From the NCBI GenBank assembly GCA_038148895.1, contig JBBVGQ010000002.1: 64,000 bases of DNA. One strand, written 5' to 3'. Both the position numbers and the translations under genes were made by a program. Shown here one piece after another: positions 43,156 to 52,788 of the stretch. Position 1 is the first letter of the stretch. Each line of letters begins with the position of its first letter. The notes under the pieces were generated by a model that was not told the DNA's origin, did not search any database, and was given only the letters and a program-made list of their open reading frames with translations. This stretch comes from Tamlana sp038148895. GTDB taxonomy: Bacteria > Bacteroidota > Bacteroidia > Flavobacteriales > Flavobacteriaceae.

Positions 43156-45981
43156 TTATAAAATGGCCTTTAAGGTTACCCAATCATTATCAGTTTTAAC
43201 TTTAATGATCGCTATGCCTTGAAAATAGTTTATTGGTATTTTGTTTGATTTTGCTTTTAGACTCATCACTTTTTGGCCATAAATATTAAATATTTCTATT
43301 TCATTACCCACGGTAATGCCTGTTAGGAAAGTTTTTCCGTCGGCTCTTAATATACCAATAGTTGGTTTGTTTTTAGTTTTAACAGATAAAGTAGTACTCG
43401 TTACCTGTAATTCTGAAGATATTTTAGGCAAATAGTTAGCATTGCCACTATAATTTGCAGTAAAGGTATAAGTTCCATCTTCTGAAAATGCAGTGGTAAA
43501 TTGTGCGTTGCCTGCAGCATCAACTTCAACCGTGCCCACATGAGTGCCATCTTGATATATCATGACATATCCAGAAGGCGTATCGGTACTCGTAACGACG
43601 TTGATGTCAAAAAATACATTCTCACCAGTATTTACTTCCGAAGGACCAGACAAAGTAATCACGGCCTCATTTGAACGATTTAATCCTGAAACGCGATATA
43701 AACCAGAACCATGATTATTGATAACAGGGGCAAAATCAGAACTCGAGAATGTTCCCAAATCAATTTTACTCCACATATCTCGAATACTGCAATCCCCATT
43801 AAAGCCGAGAGCGGCTAAATCAACGGGTATGGATAATGCATTGTCTATTGATGGGTCTTGGGTAAACACCATAAACTCCATGGTTACACCATTTGGTGCA
43901 TTTAATACCTCATCATCGAAGCCACAAAAAGCTTTAAATAACGTGTAGTCTTCTTGGGGAATATCAAATTCAATGATTGAATAGGCGTTTACACCAAATC
44001 CGTATTCATAAGCCATTCCGTTCACCGTTAAAGGATTATTATCTAAACTTTTGTTTATTTTCACAGTATCCCATCCACTTGTTGCACTTACCCAACTTAA
44101 ATCTGTCAGTCGTGTTTCTGTATTGTCAGTTTTTATAATTCTGGGGTTAATCCAATCACCATGGTCGTAATTGAAGTTGTCACCAGCATCGGTAACAACT
44201 AAATATAATTTTGTTGCTCCAGTTATGTCAGCTTCAAGATAAACACCTTCATTTTGAATGGTTCTGCTAACCCTACCGGAATTCTTAATAGTTTTATTAA
44301 CATCTACCTCTCTTTTTGTTGGGTCCTCAGTAGCTATCATAAATTCAAGTGTTGGCGTACTATTTATTTGATTGGTGCCGCCAAAATCCAATCCTGCAAA
44401 AGCAGTGAAACGGACTGTATTATTCGGTATTTGGTAAAGAATAACAGAATTGGCATGCGTACCCAAACCATTAGTGTAGGTGGTACCATTAATATTTAAA
44501 GGTCCATTTTCAACATTCAGATTTTTTTTAACGGTCATCCACCCTGATGTCGCATATTCCCAATCTAAATCCGTTAAAAGGATTGTGGAGTCGTCATCTA
44601 AATGAATCGTAGGATTTATCCAATCCGCCCAATCATAACTATTACCATCACTGGTGCCATCTACTATTAAAAATAGAGAAGTAGTTCCAGGGGTAATATC
44701 AACATCTATATCAACACCATAACCATCAGTCAATTCGGTAATGTTGCCACTTCTGTAGATGAGGTCATTAGTATTTACAAAATCATTGCCACCGTTATTG
44801 AACAGAGCCACATATTTATCACCTTCTGAGGGATCATCGGCTATCCAGGCCGTTCCGCTTTCACTGCTGAACCATTCTTGATTGTTCACCGAGGTTTTGT
44901 GCATAGTCAGTACTTCTTCATTGGTAATTAATGCATTGGTAAAAGCATTATTATCAGGCAGATTGCCTCCAAACATGAGAGGTGATTTAAAAATGGTCCA
45001 TAAACTCATTAAGGTATATTGTTCATCTTCAGTAAATAATGTGTAGCGGTTGGTTGCGCGTTCGCCTCTAATAAACTTCCCTAAGGGCAACATATCTGCG
45101 TCAGGCCATGCCCCTGGAGATATATAAGGTGCCCAATCGGCGCAAAGACCGAAGGCGTAATTTAATTGGCTCCAATTATCCCAAAAGTCATCAAATATGC
45201 GCCACATATTGGAATGGTCTTTGGCATGCTCGTGTTGATTTAAAGGAGTTGCACCAGGAGACATGCTCAATACCATAGGACGCCCAGTTTGGTCGATGGC
45301 ATTTCTTATGAGTTCAATTTCTGGATCATGGTAAGGACGCGATAAGTCATCTACCTTGATATAATCTACACCCCATGAAGCGTATAAATCCATGATGGAA
45401 TTGTAATATTCTTGAGCGCCTTCCTTTGAGGCATCAATAGTCCAGTTATCCTGTAGCCAAGTACATTCAAAAGCAGTGGAGTAGATGTCAGCCGCGGTTT
45501 TGCCATTCCCATTAAGTATAGGTAGATTATCAGTAACCGCTTTTTTGGGAACACCCCGCATGATATGGATGCCAAACTTTAACCCTAAGCCGTGTACATA
45601 ATCTGCCAAAGGTTTAAAACCCATGCCACCTGTAGAAGAAGGAAAGCGAGTTGGCGAGGGCAAGTACCTACCAAATTCATCATAAACAAATGTAGAATTA
45701 TTAAAAGCATTGTAATGCCCATCGTCTTCGTTGTCCACATACCAGCGTATATCTACAACAATGTACTCCCAACCGGAGGCTTTTAGATTGGCAGCCATAT
45801 AATCGGCATTGGCTTTAACTTCGCTTTCAACTACCGATGGACCAAAGCAGTCCCAACTGTTCCATCCCATAGGCGGGGTTAATGCCCATTTTTGAAAAGG
45901 CAGCTCATTGCCATTTTGGGCTAGTGTCATGAAGCCCAATAATATAGTTGCAAGTACAAAAATCTTTTTTTTCATAACCAT
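43156..45981 (-). CDS. Secreted GH27 enzyme with two NPCBM-like domains and T9SS tail
   Basis: 941 residues (ATG at 45975 is an alternative start). Signal peptide to MTLAQ. The GH27 barrel starts PPMGWNSWDCFGPSVVESEV. The nucleophile is probably Asp211 in DYIKVDDLSRP and the acid/base Asp265 in WRIFDDFWDNW. Two NPCBM-like modules follow, each with DLDWEYATSGWMTVKKN- or DLSWVSATSGWDTVKIN-type sequence (about 480-590 and 615-725). An Ig-like domain (SGPSEVNTGENVFFDINVVT) and a T9SS sorting domain (GNEIEIFNIYGQKVMSLKAK) end it. GH27 enzymes are mostly alpha-galactosidases, and some are beta-L-arabinopyranosidases. With T9SS export it acts at the cell surface or outside. Confidence 0.88.
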   Translation of the reverse strand: MVMKKKIFVLATILLGFMTLAQNGNELPFQKWALTPPMGWNSWDCFGPSVVESEVKANADYMAANLKASGWEYIVVDIRWYVDNEDDGHYNAFNNSTFVYDEFGRYLPSPTRFPSSTGGMGFKPLADYVHGLGLKFGIHIMRGVPKKAVTDNLPILNGNGKTAADIYSTAFECTWLQDNWTIDASKEGAQEYYNSIMDLYASWGVDYIKVDDLSRPYHDPEIELIRNAIDQTGRPMVLSMSPGATPLNQHEHAKDHSNMWRIFDDFWDNWSQLNYAFGLCADWAPYISPGAWPDADMLPLGKFIRGERATNRYTLFTEDEQYTLMSLWTIFKSPLMFGGNLPDNNAFTNALITNEEVLTMHKTSVNNQEWFSSESGTAWIADDPSEGDKYVALFNNGGNDFVNTNDLIYRSGNITELTDGYGVDIDVDITPGTTSLFLIVDGTSDGNSYDWADWINPTIHLDDDSTILLTDLDWEYATSGWMTVKKNLNVENGPLNINGTTYTNGLGTHANSVILYQIPNNTVRFTAFAGLDFGGTNQINSTPTLEFMIATEDPTKREVDVNKTIKNSGRVSRTIQNEGVYLEADITGATKLYLVVTDAGDNFNYDHGDWINPRIIKTDNTETRLTDLSWVSATSGWDTVKINKSLDNNPLTVNGMAYEYGFGVNAYSIIEFDIPQEDYTLFKAFCGFDDEVLNAPNGVTMEFMVFTQDPSIDNALSIPVDLAALGFNGDCSIRDMWSKIDLGTFSSSDFAPVINNHGSGLYRVSGLNRSNEAVITLSGPSEVNTGENVFFDINVVTSTDTPSGYVMIYQDGTHVGTVEVDAAGNAQFTTAFSEDGTYTFTANYSGNANYLPKISSELQVTSTTLSVKTKNKPTIGILRADGKTFLTGITVGNEIEIFNIYGQKVMSLKAKSNKIPINYFQGIAIIKVKTDNDWVTLKAIL

Positions 45982-45996
45982 GATTTTTTTTTGAAA

Positions 45997-46027
45997 AAAA
46001 TCCCCGATGTTTTACATCGGGGATTTT
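45997..46027 (-). terminator. Terminator of the LamG/T9SS gene
   Basis: AAAATCCCCGATGT pairs with ACATCGGGGATTTT over 14 bp around a TTT loop. On the minus strand a T-rich run (TTTTTTTCAAAAAAA) follows. It separates the gene at 46102 from the GH27 gene. Confidence 0.85.
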
Positions 46028-46101
46028 GGTTTTAACAATTTATAGGGATTTCAAATAAATTGTGTTGATTAAGTTGCTATTAATCAGTTTAGTCTAAAGG
46101 T

Positions 46102-47874
46102 TTACTTTACTACCAACTTAGCAGTAGCTTTATCATTTACCTTAACGATGTAAAGTCCTGAATTCAATTGGTGGTTTACTTCAATAGTTTTAGAGTTTGC
46201 AAAATCTTTGTTAAGCAATTCTTTACCTAAAATGCTATAAACTTTAACGTTTACAGAACCTTCAAATGAATTAAGCGCAATTTTAAATGAATCTCCGTTT
46301 GATGGATTTGGGAAAACGCTAAATGAAGCAGCGTTTAATTCAAAATCGCTTGCACTTAATAGAGATTCATCATATACTTCAAAATGATCAATATAAAGTA
46401 AATCTTCAATCAAACCTAAATCAGCAGAATCACAAGACATAATTAAAAAGCCTACGTTTCCAAATGCACCAGGTCCAGTTGTAATTGTTTGGTCAAATGT
46501 AACCCACCCAGAACCGGTTGGAATAGGTACAAGAGTTTGGTTTCCAGTAGTATCATTAGTTGTTAAATCCCATGTAGCACTGTTCAAACAAAAATTAAAT
46601 ACATCGCTACTTGCTGCTGTTTCATTTTTAATTTTTGCTAGAATTCTGTAGCTTGTATTTGGTTTAATTTCAACCCCTGAATCCCATTTTAAAACACCTC
46701 CATTTGGGTAACAGGTACCTTTTAAATAAATACTACCGAAAGAGGTACCACAAGCATCTTCAGTATCGGTTTTTGGGTCAAAATTAGTCCATTCGCGGCT
46801 AAAATCGGTCAAGGCAGTAAAAGGACCAATCATTGAAGGATTGGCAACCATGTTTCCAGATGGGAATGTAGGTGTAAAACAATCTGATTTTATAGTAATT
46901 GAATATGTTTTGGTGGTTACGCCATCTTCAGCTGTTACCACAACATCTGTTGAACCTGCGTCTCCAGTAAGTGTAATGGTACCGTTGCCTGAAGTGATAT
47001 TGGCACCTGCAACTACAGTGGTTCCATCAATATCAACAGAAGCAGTACCAGAATCAACTAAAATAGAATAACTAGTAATATTGCTATCAAAAGCTGGATA
47101 TAAAGTTCCTGTGCTATGAGATAAAGATGCCAAACTAGCGTTTGAAGCGTTTAAATAAGTAGCGGCACGAGTTGCTGCAGTGGTTTCATCCATAACGCCA
47201 TCATAAATATTGAATTCGTAAATTTTACCTATCCAAGTGGCGTCTCCACTCCAGGCATTCGAGCCTTTTCCTAGCCATGCCTGCTCAGTACCAATAGTAA
47301 AGCTTCCTGTTTCGTTTACTTTTGATTGAACAAGTACACCATCTTTAAATACGGTAAGTTCGGTACCAGTCAATACTACAACAATATGGTGTTTAAACCC
47401 ATCATTGTTGGCAATTGTTGGCTCAAAAATTTCTATTTGATTAGCGTTGTAAGTACAACGAAACTCATCATCCCAGTGGCTTAATGCGGTGTAAAGCGCA
47501 TTTCCGCCCCCGTCATTGCCAAAGTACCCAGTCCAAGTCCATTCTTGATTATCAGTTGGTGCGGATGAGAACACGTATTCCATGGTGATGGCAGTGTAAC
47601 CAAAATCAGGATCACTGAAAGCTAACTCAAAACCATCAAACCCTAAATAATCTCCGTTGTTTACTAAATTCAATGCACCGTCAGCTACGAATGGTGTTCC
47701 GTATACAGTTGTTTTGGCTCCGTTTACAGAATCACTGAAGTCAGATTCAAAAGTCCAGCTATGGTTCAAGGTTAATTGGGCATTTGCTGTTAAGCTAAAC
47801 GCAGTCATAAGTAAAAACATTGATACATAAGTGTACAAATGTTTTTTAGTTCTAACATGTAATTTTTCTCTCAT
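46102..47874 (-). CDS. Secreted LamG/carbohydrate-binding protein with T9SS sorting domain
   Basis: 590 residues with signal peptide (VSMFLLMTAFSLTANAQ). Residues about 35-240 form a concanavalin-like LamG sandwich (LNHSWTFESDFSDSVNGAKT, then GKIYEFNIYDGVMDETTAAT). Residues about 248-330 are a cadherin-like beta-sandwich (SLASLSHSTGTLYPAFDSNI, VVVTAEDGVTTKTYSITI). Residues about 345-505 resemble a carbohydrate-binding module (TSYRILAKIKNETAASSDVF). The T9SS type A tail (FSVFPNPSNGDSFKIALNSF) closes the protein. No catalytic residues are recognised, so it is probably a surface glycan-binding protein. A palindrome similar to the araB operator lies upstream. Confidence 0.82.
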   Translation of the reverse strand: MREKLHVRTKKHLYTYVSMFLLMTAFSLTANAQLTLNHSWTFESDFSDSVNGAKTTVYGTPFVADGALNLVNNGDYLGFDGFELAFSDPDFGYTAITMEYVFSSAPTDNQEWTWTGYFGNDGGGNALYTALSHWDDEFRCTYNANQIEIFEPTIANNDGFKHHIVVVLTGTELTVFKDGVLVQSKVNETGSFTIGTEQAWLGKGSNAWSGDATWIGKIYEFNIYDGVMDETTAATRAATYLNASNASLASLSHSTGTLYPAFDSNITSYSILVDSGTASVDIDGTTVVAGANITSGNGTITLTGDAGSTDVVVTAEDGVTTKTYSITIKSDCFTPTFPSGNMVANPSMIGPFTALTDFSREWTNFDPKTDTEDACGTSFGSIYLKGTCYPNGGVLKWDSGVEIKPNTSYRILAKIKNETAASSDVFNFCLNSATWDLTTNDTTGNQTLVPIPTGSGWVTFDQTITTGPGAFGNVGFLIMSCDSADLGLIEDLLYIDHFEVYDESLLSASDFELNAASFSVFPNPSNGDSFKIALNSFEGSVNVKVYSILGKELLNKDFANSKTIEVNHQLNSGLYIVKVNDKATAKLVVK

Positions 47875-47916
47875 GTCTTAAAAAAGTTTTAGTTAATAAT
47901 TGTTTAAATATACAAT

Positions 47917-47935
47917 AAGTGTTGGAAATACACTT
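47917..47935. promoter_or_regulatory. Imperfect 19-bp palindrome with the same arms as the araB operator
   Basis: AAGTGT, seven bases, ACACTT. The arms and the overall 19-bp length equal those of the palindrome at 2314-2332. It lies 43-61 bp upstream of the LamG start on the minus strand, a normal operator position. Confidence 0.35.
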
Positions 47936-48228
47936 AATCGTGGTGTAAATATATTAATCAAATCAAATTTTATAGGGGTTTAAAACATCCAAAAAAGGGG
48001 TACAAAATGTCCTTAATATGATTTAATTAGTGTTTTGGAAATTAGTAATTTTTAAAATCGAAAACAAGAATTGCATAAAATTATTTTAGATGGAAAGACC
48101 ACATATTTGGCGACAATGGCTATAAGTGTTACCTTAGATTAAGAAAACAATAAATAAAGGCTATTGATTTTGGTAATTTGAAAATTGTTTTTCAAGCCCT
48201 AAATTTTAAAATGTACTGGTGAAAATTT

Positions 48229-48236
48229 ATTTTTGA
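48229..48236 (+). promoter_or_regulatory. Possible -7 box of the hybrid regulator gene (TATTTTTG)
   Basis: TATTTTTG fits TAnnTTTG and lies 43 bp before the preferred ATG. No -33 partner is clear, so it is tentative in AT-rich DNA. Confidence 0.35.
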
Positions 48237-48278
48237 ATCATAAATTATGTAATAAAAAATGGTTTGCTCAAAAAAAAT

Positions 48279-51200
48279 ATGAAAAGAAAAATTTCTCTTA
48301 TAATTATTTTATTGTGCCTTGTTTCAGGATATGGGCAAAATTCCACGACCCAATTTAGTCCAATAGAAGATGAGCTCACCTTTCATGCCTTGGATGTGGA
48401 GCTTGGCGTTAATTCTATTGAACAAGATTCTCTTGGTTTTATTTGGATTGGTACTCCAGGAGGATTGTTCCGATATGATGGTACAGAATTTATCACTTAC
48501 GGTAAAGATAAAGAGATTGCCCCCAATCGAAATCTCAGTAACAATTTTATACGTCAGTTGCGTCTTATTGACAAGGGAAGGCTTGCTATTACAACTTATG
48601 AGGGATTAAATATTTTTGACCCACGAAAAGAGTCTTTTGAATTGGTTAATGAAAAAAATGGATTGTTAAGTGATAATATTAGCCGATTTGAATACGGAGA
48701 TAACGGTGAGTTTATTTTAGGGGTAGATAGCGTTGGCGTTCAGATATTGTATCCCGATAAAAAAATAACCTTATATTCAAATAACCCCCATGACTATGAA
48801 TCTCTTTTTTCAGATGATATTATAAGCATGGTGCGCCAAGATGATTCCCTGCTATGGGTAGGTTCTAAAAATAATGGTCTCAATAAAATAAATCTCAAGA
48901 AAAAAAAGGTAACCAGGGTTTCCCTTGAGGGCGCTAAAAAAAGCTCGGTACTTCAAATAGATGCGCTTTACACCTGTAGTGATAATAATTTATGGATTGG
49001 TTCCAACAACGGGTTGTACGTTATTACGGCAACAAGCGATACCTTACACATGCAGAAATCTGATTTTGAGGGGAAAGGTTTGAGCGACAATAATATCCTT
49101 TGTTTTCAAGAGGACAATCTTGGACAAATTTGGATGGGTACACGAAATGGAGGGCTTAGCATTCTGGATAAACAAAGTTTTTTACAAAAAAAACCAGATT
49201 TACGGGTAAAATGGTATTTGCCGGAGGATGATGGTACAAGCGTTTCCAATAGATCGGTAACTGCATTAAAAAAAGATTGGGATGGGAATATGTGGATTGG
49301 AACAGGTATAGGTTTAATGTTTGTTAAGCCTGATGGTGAACCAGTAAAATTATTGCGGAAAAACAATGCAACAAGTGAAAGCTTGGGGCATGATAGGGTG
49401 TCTGCCCTTGAGGAACGATTTGATGGGAAGATTTGGATCGGAACTGATGGTTCAGGGTTAGATTTATTCGACCCCATGACGGGTTTATTTGAGCATTATA
49501 AAAATGTTCCCTATAATTCTTCTAGCATCAGCAACGACTATATTTTAGCCTTACATGAAGACAAGAACAGGAGGTTGTGGATTGGCACATATTTAGGAGG
49601 ATTAAACAAAATGAGTCCTGAAACTGGGCGTTGTACGCATTATTTACAGGGAAACCCTGACCAAGGAAGCGATGTACGGGTTGTTTTTGAAGATGGTAAA
49701 GAACAAATTTGGGTGGGCACTAATAGAGGCGGTTTATTTAAGTATAACGAGGAACTTGATAAATTTGAATTTATTAGTTCTTTAGGGAAATTGGACATTC
49801 GAGACATTAAAGAGGATTTAAATGGTTTTTTATGGATGGCTACTTATGGTGACGGACTTTTAAAATACAACCCAAAGACCAACGAGTCTATTTTTTATAA
49901 CACCACAAATATTAATGATTTTCCGAGTGATAATGTGTTAGGTATTTTGCTGCTTTCAAACGGTAGTTTGTTGGCCGGAACGGAAAACGGTGGATTGGTT
50001 AAATTTAACGACAGCACCAAAGACATTGTTGTTTTTAAGGAAAGGGATGGCCTTAGTAATCACTCCATCGCAAGTATTGTTATGGAAAACCAAAAGAGCA
50101 TTTGGTTGGGTACGTACAGGGGGATAAGCCATTATAATGCAGAAACGGGTCACATATACAATTTGAATACCTATACAAACATACAAAGGGGTATGTTTCG
50201 TTGTGGTTTAATAACCAAATCGGGTGCCATTTATTTTGGAGGAGACAAAGGCTTGAATATTTTTCATTCAGAAAAATTCGAGACCAAAAAGGAGGCTCAT
50301 CCCATAGTTTTTAAAAAGTTAGAGGTATTGGATAAAAAGATTCAGGTCTCTGAAAATGATGACAACACCATTCTTGGTAGCTCTATCTTATATGAAGACC
50401 ACATTTCCTTAAACCATAACGAAAACTTTTTGTCGCTAGATTATGTGGTCTTAAAATATCCGTACTTAAAAGATGTCGTTTACTCTTATTGGGTTGATGG
50501 TTATAATGATTATTGGGTAAGTACGAACGAATCGGGGAAGGTCAATTTATTAAATATTCCACATGGAGATTATACTCTAAATGTTAAGGCCCAATTGGGC
50601 TCAGGTGAGGAGGTTACCAAAAGACTACTCTTAACCGTCAACCCTCCCTTTTGGAAAACCACTATAGCATACATTTGTTATTTGCTGTTCTTTGTGGCTG
50701 CCCTATACTGGTTTATGAAATATTATACTGAACGCATCAAGCTTATAAACTCATTGGAATTTGAAAAGAAGCAACGCCAATTGGAGTATAATTTTAATGA
50801 AGAAAGAATGCGTTTCTTTACCAGTTTTTCCCATGAACTAAAAACACCACTTACCTTAATTTTGGCTCCTTTAGAGGACTTATTGGCTGAAATAAAATCA
50901 ATTAAGCATAAAAATAGCCTTAACCTCATTCAGAAAAATGCCAAACAACTGTTGCAAACTATAAACAAGCTACTGGAATTTAGAAAATCTAATTTAGGAT
51001 TAAGCAAACTAAGGATTGAAGAACATAACCTAACCGAATGTTTAGACCAATGGATACATAACTATTTTCCTTTGGCGAGAAAAAGAGGCATGGCATTAAG
51101 TTATGATTTTCCTGAAGAAGATCTTTTTGCTTGGTTTGACTTGGAAAAAATGCACATTATTTTTAACAACTTGTTGTCCAATGCATTTAAGTACACCAAA

Positions 51201-52376
51201 GATAATGGTGAAATACATGTATCTTTAAGTTATGATGAAGAGAGTTTTGAGATAAAAGTTAAGGATACGGGTTATGGTATGGAAAAGGAGGAGCTGGAAC
51301 ATGTTTTTGAAAGATATTACCAGGCAAGTTCGGTTAAAAGCAAGGAAGGTATAGGTATTGGTTTGGCGTTGTCCAAAAATTTCGCAGAACTGCATATGGG
51401 GACCATAAACATAGAGAGTGAGAAGAACAAGGGCAGTGTTTTTTCAGTGGTTATTCCTAGAGACAAATCGCTATTTGTAGATGCCATTTTAGATGTTAAG
51501 GACACCGACAAAGTAAATGAAACGGTGATTGCTGATGAATGGGTGGCATCATCAGAAGTAAAGTCTTCTGAAGATATCACCTCCAATATAAATATAGATA
51601 AGGAAAAGGAACTTGTTTTGCTCGTTGACGACAACCCAGATATTCTCAATTATTTAGACGGTTTGTTAGAAGGTAAGTACGATTTGATATATGCCAAGGA
51701 TGGCGAAGAAGGGGTGGAAAAAGCATTGCGTTATGTACCAGATTTAATAGTGTCGGATGTTATGATGCCCAAACTAAGTGGTATACAACTTTGTAACGCC
51801 TTAAAAGAAACTATTGAAACCACACATATCCCTATAATTCTATTGACAGCCAAAGGAAATACCGAAAGTATAGAGGAAGGCTACAAGCATGGAGCCGACG
51901 ACTATATTATAAAGCCATTTAGTGGTAAAATTTTGCAGACCAGAATTAGAAATCTTTTGGACACGAGGAAAAAACTGCGAAACTATTTCTTGAAAAATGA
52001 AGATGCTCAGTTGGATGCCATAAATGGAAACTCCACGCTTTTGGAGCAAGAAAAAGACTTTTTAAACAAACTGGAAGGTGTCATATTAAATCATTTAGAT
52101 GAAGAAAAGCTGGATGTTTGGGTGGTATCACAAGATATAGGCATGAGTAGAACATCACTTTACCGCAAAATAAAAGCCATTACAGGCCTAAATATCAATC
52201 AGTACATTAGAAAAGTGAAAATGGATAAGGCAGCCGAATTATTAAAAACAGGAAACTATACAATAGCCCAAGCATCTTATGAAGTCGGATTTAGTAATGT
52301 AAAATATTTTAGAAAACTATTTAAAGAACAGTTTGAAAAGCTACCTTCCGATCTTACAAAAAACAAGATGTATTGA
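48279..52376 (+). CDS. Hybrid two-component system sensor/regulator (HTCS) of the PUL
   Basis: About 1365 residues from the ATG at 48279 (a TTG at 48264 adds five). Signal peptide, then a periplasmic double propeller of about 14 Reg_prop repeats (pattern D-x-x-G-x-[IL]-W-[IVM]-G-T) to about residue 690. A Y_Y_Y domain (YSYWVDGYNDYWVSTNESGK) and one membrane helix near 800 follow. The HisKA phospho-histidine is His852 in FSHELKTPLT; the ATPase motifs are NNLLSNAFKYT, DTGYGM and GIGIGLALS. The receiver has Asp1160 (SDVMMPK), and a C-terminal AraC DNA-binding domain ends it. Such proteins bind a released oligosaccharide and switch on the adjacent susCD operon, here 412 bp downstream. Confidence 0.95.
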   Translation: MKRKISLIIILLCLVSGYGQNSTTQFSPIEDELTFHALDVELGVNSIEQDSLGFIWIGTPGGLFRYDGTEFITYGKDKEIAPNRNLSNNFIRQLRLIDKGRLAITTYEGLNIFDPRKESFELVNEKNGLLSDNISRFEYGDNGEFILGVDSVGVQILYPDKKITLYSNNPHDYESLFSDDIISMVRQDDSLLWVGSKNNGLNKINLKKKKVTRVSLEGAKKSSVLQIDALYTCSDNNLWIGSNNGLYVITATSDTLHMQKSDFEGKGLSDNNILCFQEDNLGQIWMGTRNGGLSILDKQSFLQKKPDLRVKWYLPEDDGTSVSNRSVTALKKDWDGNMWIGTGIGLMFVKPDGEPVKLLRKNNATSESLGHDRVSALEERFDGKIWIGTDGSGLDLFDPMTGLFEHYKNVPYNSSSISNDYILALHEDKNRRLWIGTYLGGLNKMSPETGRCTHYLQGNPDQGSDVRVVFEDGKEQIWVGTNRGGLFKYNEELDKFEFISSLGKLDIRDIKEDLNGFLWMATYGDGLLKYNPKTNESIFYNTTNINDFPSDNVLGILLLSNGSLLAGTENGGLVKFNDSTKDIVVFKERDGLSNHSIASIVMENQKSIWLGTYRGISHYNAETGHIYNLNTYTNIQRGMFRCGLITKSGAIYFGGDKGLNIFHSEKFETKKEAHPIVFKKLEVLDKKIQVSENDDNTILGSSILYEDHISLNHNENFLSLDYVVLKYPYLKDVVYSYWVDGYNDYWVSTNESGKVNLLNIPHGDYTLNVKAQLGSGEEVTKRLLLTVNPPFWKTTIAYICYLLFFVAALYWFMKYYTERIKLINSLEFEKKQRQLEYNFNEERMRFFTSFSHELKTPLTLILAPLEDLLAEIKSIKHKNSLNLIQKNAKQLLQTINKLLEFRKSNLGLSKLRIEEHNLTECLDQWIHNYFPLARKRGMALSYDFPEEDLFAWFDLEKMHIIFNNLLSNAFKYTKDNGEIHVSLSYDEESFEIKVKDTGYGMEKEELEHVFERYYQASSVKSKEGIGIGLALSKNFAELHMGTINIESEKNKGSVFSVVIPRDKSLFVDAILDVKDTDKVNETVIADEWVASSEVKSSEDITSNINIDKEKELVLLVDDNPDILNYLDGLLEGKYDLIYAKDGEEGVEKALRYVPDLIVSDVMMPKLSGIQLCNALKETIETTHIPIILLTAKGNTESIEEGYKHGADDYIIKPFSGKILQTRIRNLLDTRKKLRNYFLKNEDAQLDAINGNSTLLEQEKDFLNKLEGVILNHLDEEKLDVWVVSQDIGMSRTSLYRKIKAITGLNINQYIRKVKMDKAAELLKTGNYTIAQASYEVGFSNVKYFRKLFKEQFEKLPSDLTKNKMY

Positions 52377-52788
52377 TTGTAAGATTTAATTGTGAATTTT
52401 GTTGCTTTTAAAGGTTTTTTTTTTGAAATTCGTACATAAGCGTAATAAATTCAGAGTATTAATAGTTTGAAACTAGTTGATTTTAAGGCGTGTTTTGCTA
52501 GTTTGTTTTTATTTTGAACAATTATTACCCCAAGTTTAGATGATTTGTCACCTATCGACATAGTGGTGATAATCTAAATTTGTTCTGTGTGTATCGAACA
52601 TTTTAAGACTACCAAAATAAAATAGAAATAACCAGATTAAAATTACAGTATATGGGGAAAACCTAAGATGAATTAAAAATCAATAAAAAGTAAAGTTTTG
52701 CAATTTGATTTTACAGTATTTCATCAGCAAACTAAAACAACAAAATAAAAGAACTAACAATTCTTTTCATTAATTAAACTAAACTAAA
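52377..52788. other. 412-bp control region upstream of susC
   Basis: No gene is seen. TAAATTTG at 52575-52582 fits the -7 consensus and would give a leader of about 200 nt, which is common for susC-type genes. A TTTG at 52544 is slightly too far upstream (27-bp spacer) to be a standard -33 element. Activator sites for the hybrid regulator are expected here but not identifiable by eye. Confidence 0.45.

Larger units (their letters stand above)
47875..48278. other. Divergent intergenic region between the LamG gene and the hybrid regulator
   Basis: About 400 bp of AT-rich DNA without a convincing gene. It holds the AAGTGT-N7-ACACTT element at 47917-47935, a second partial GTGTAAAT word near 47942, and a TATTTTTG box at 48229. 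It must carry both divergent promoters. Confidence 0.6.
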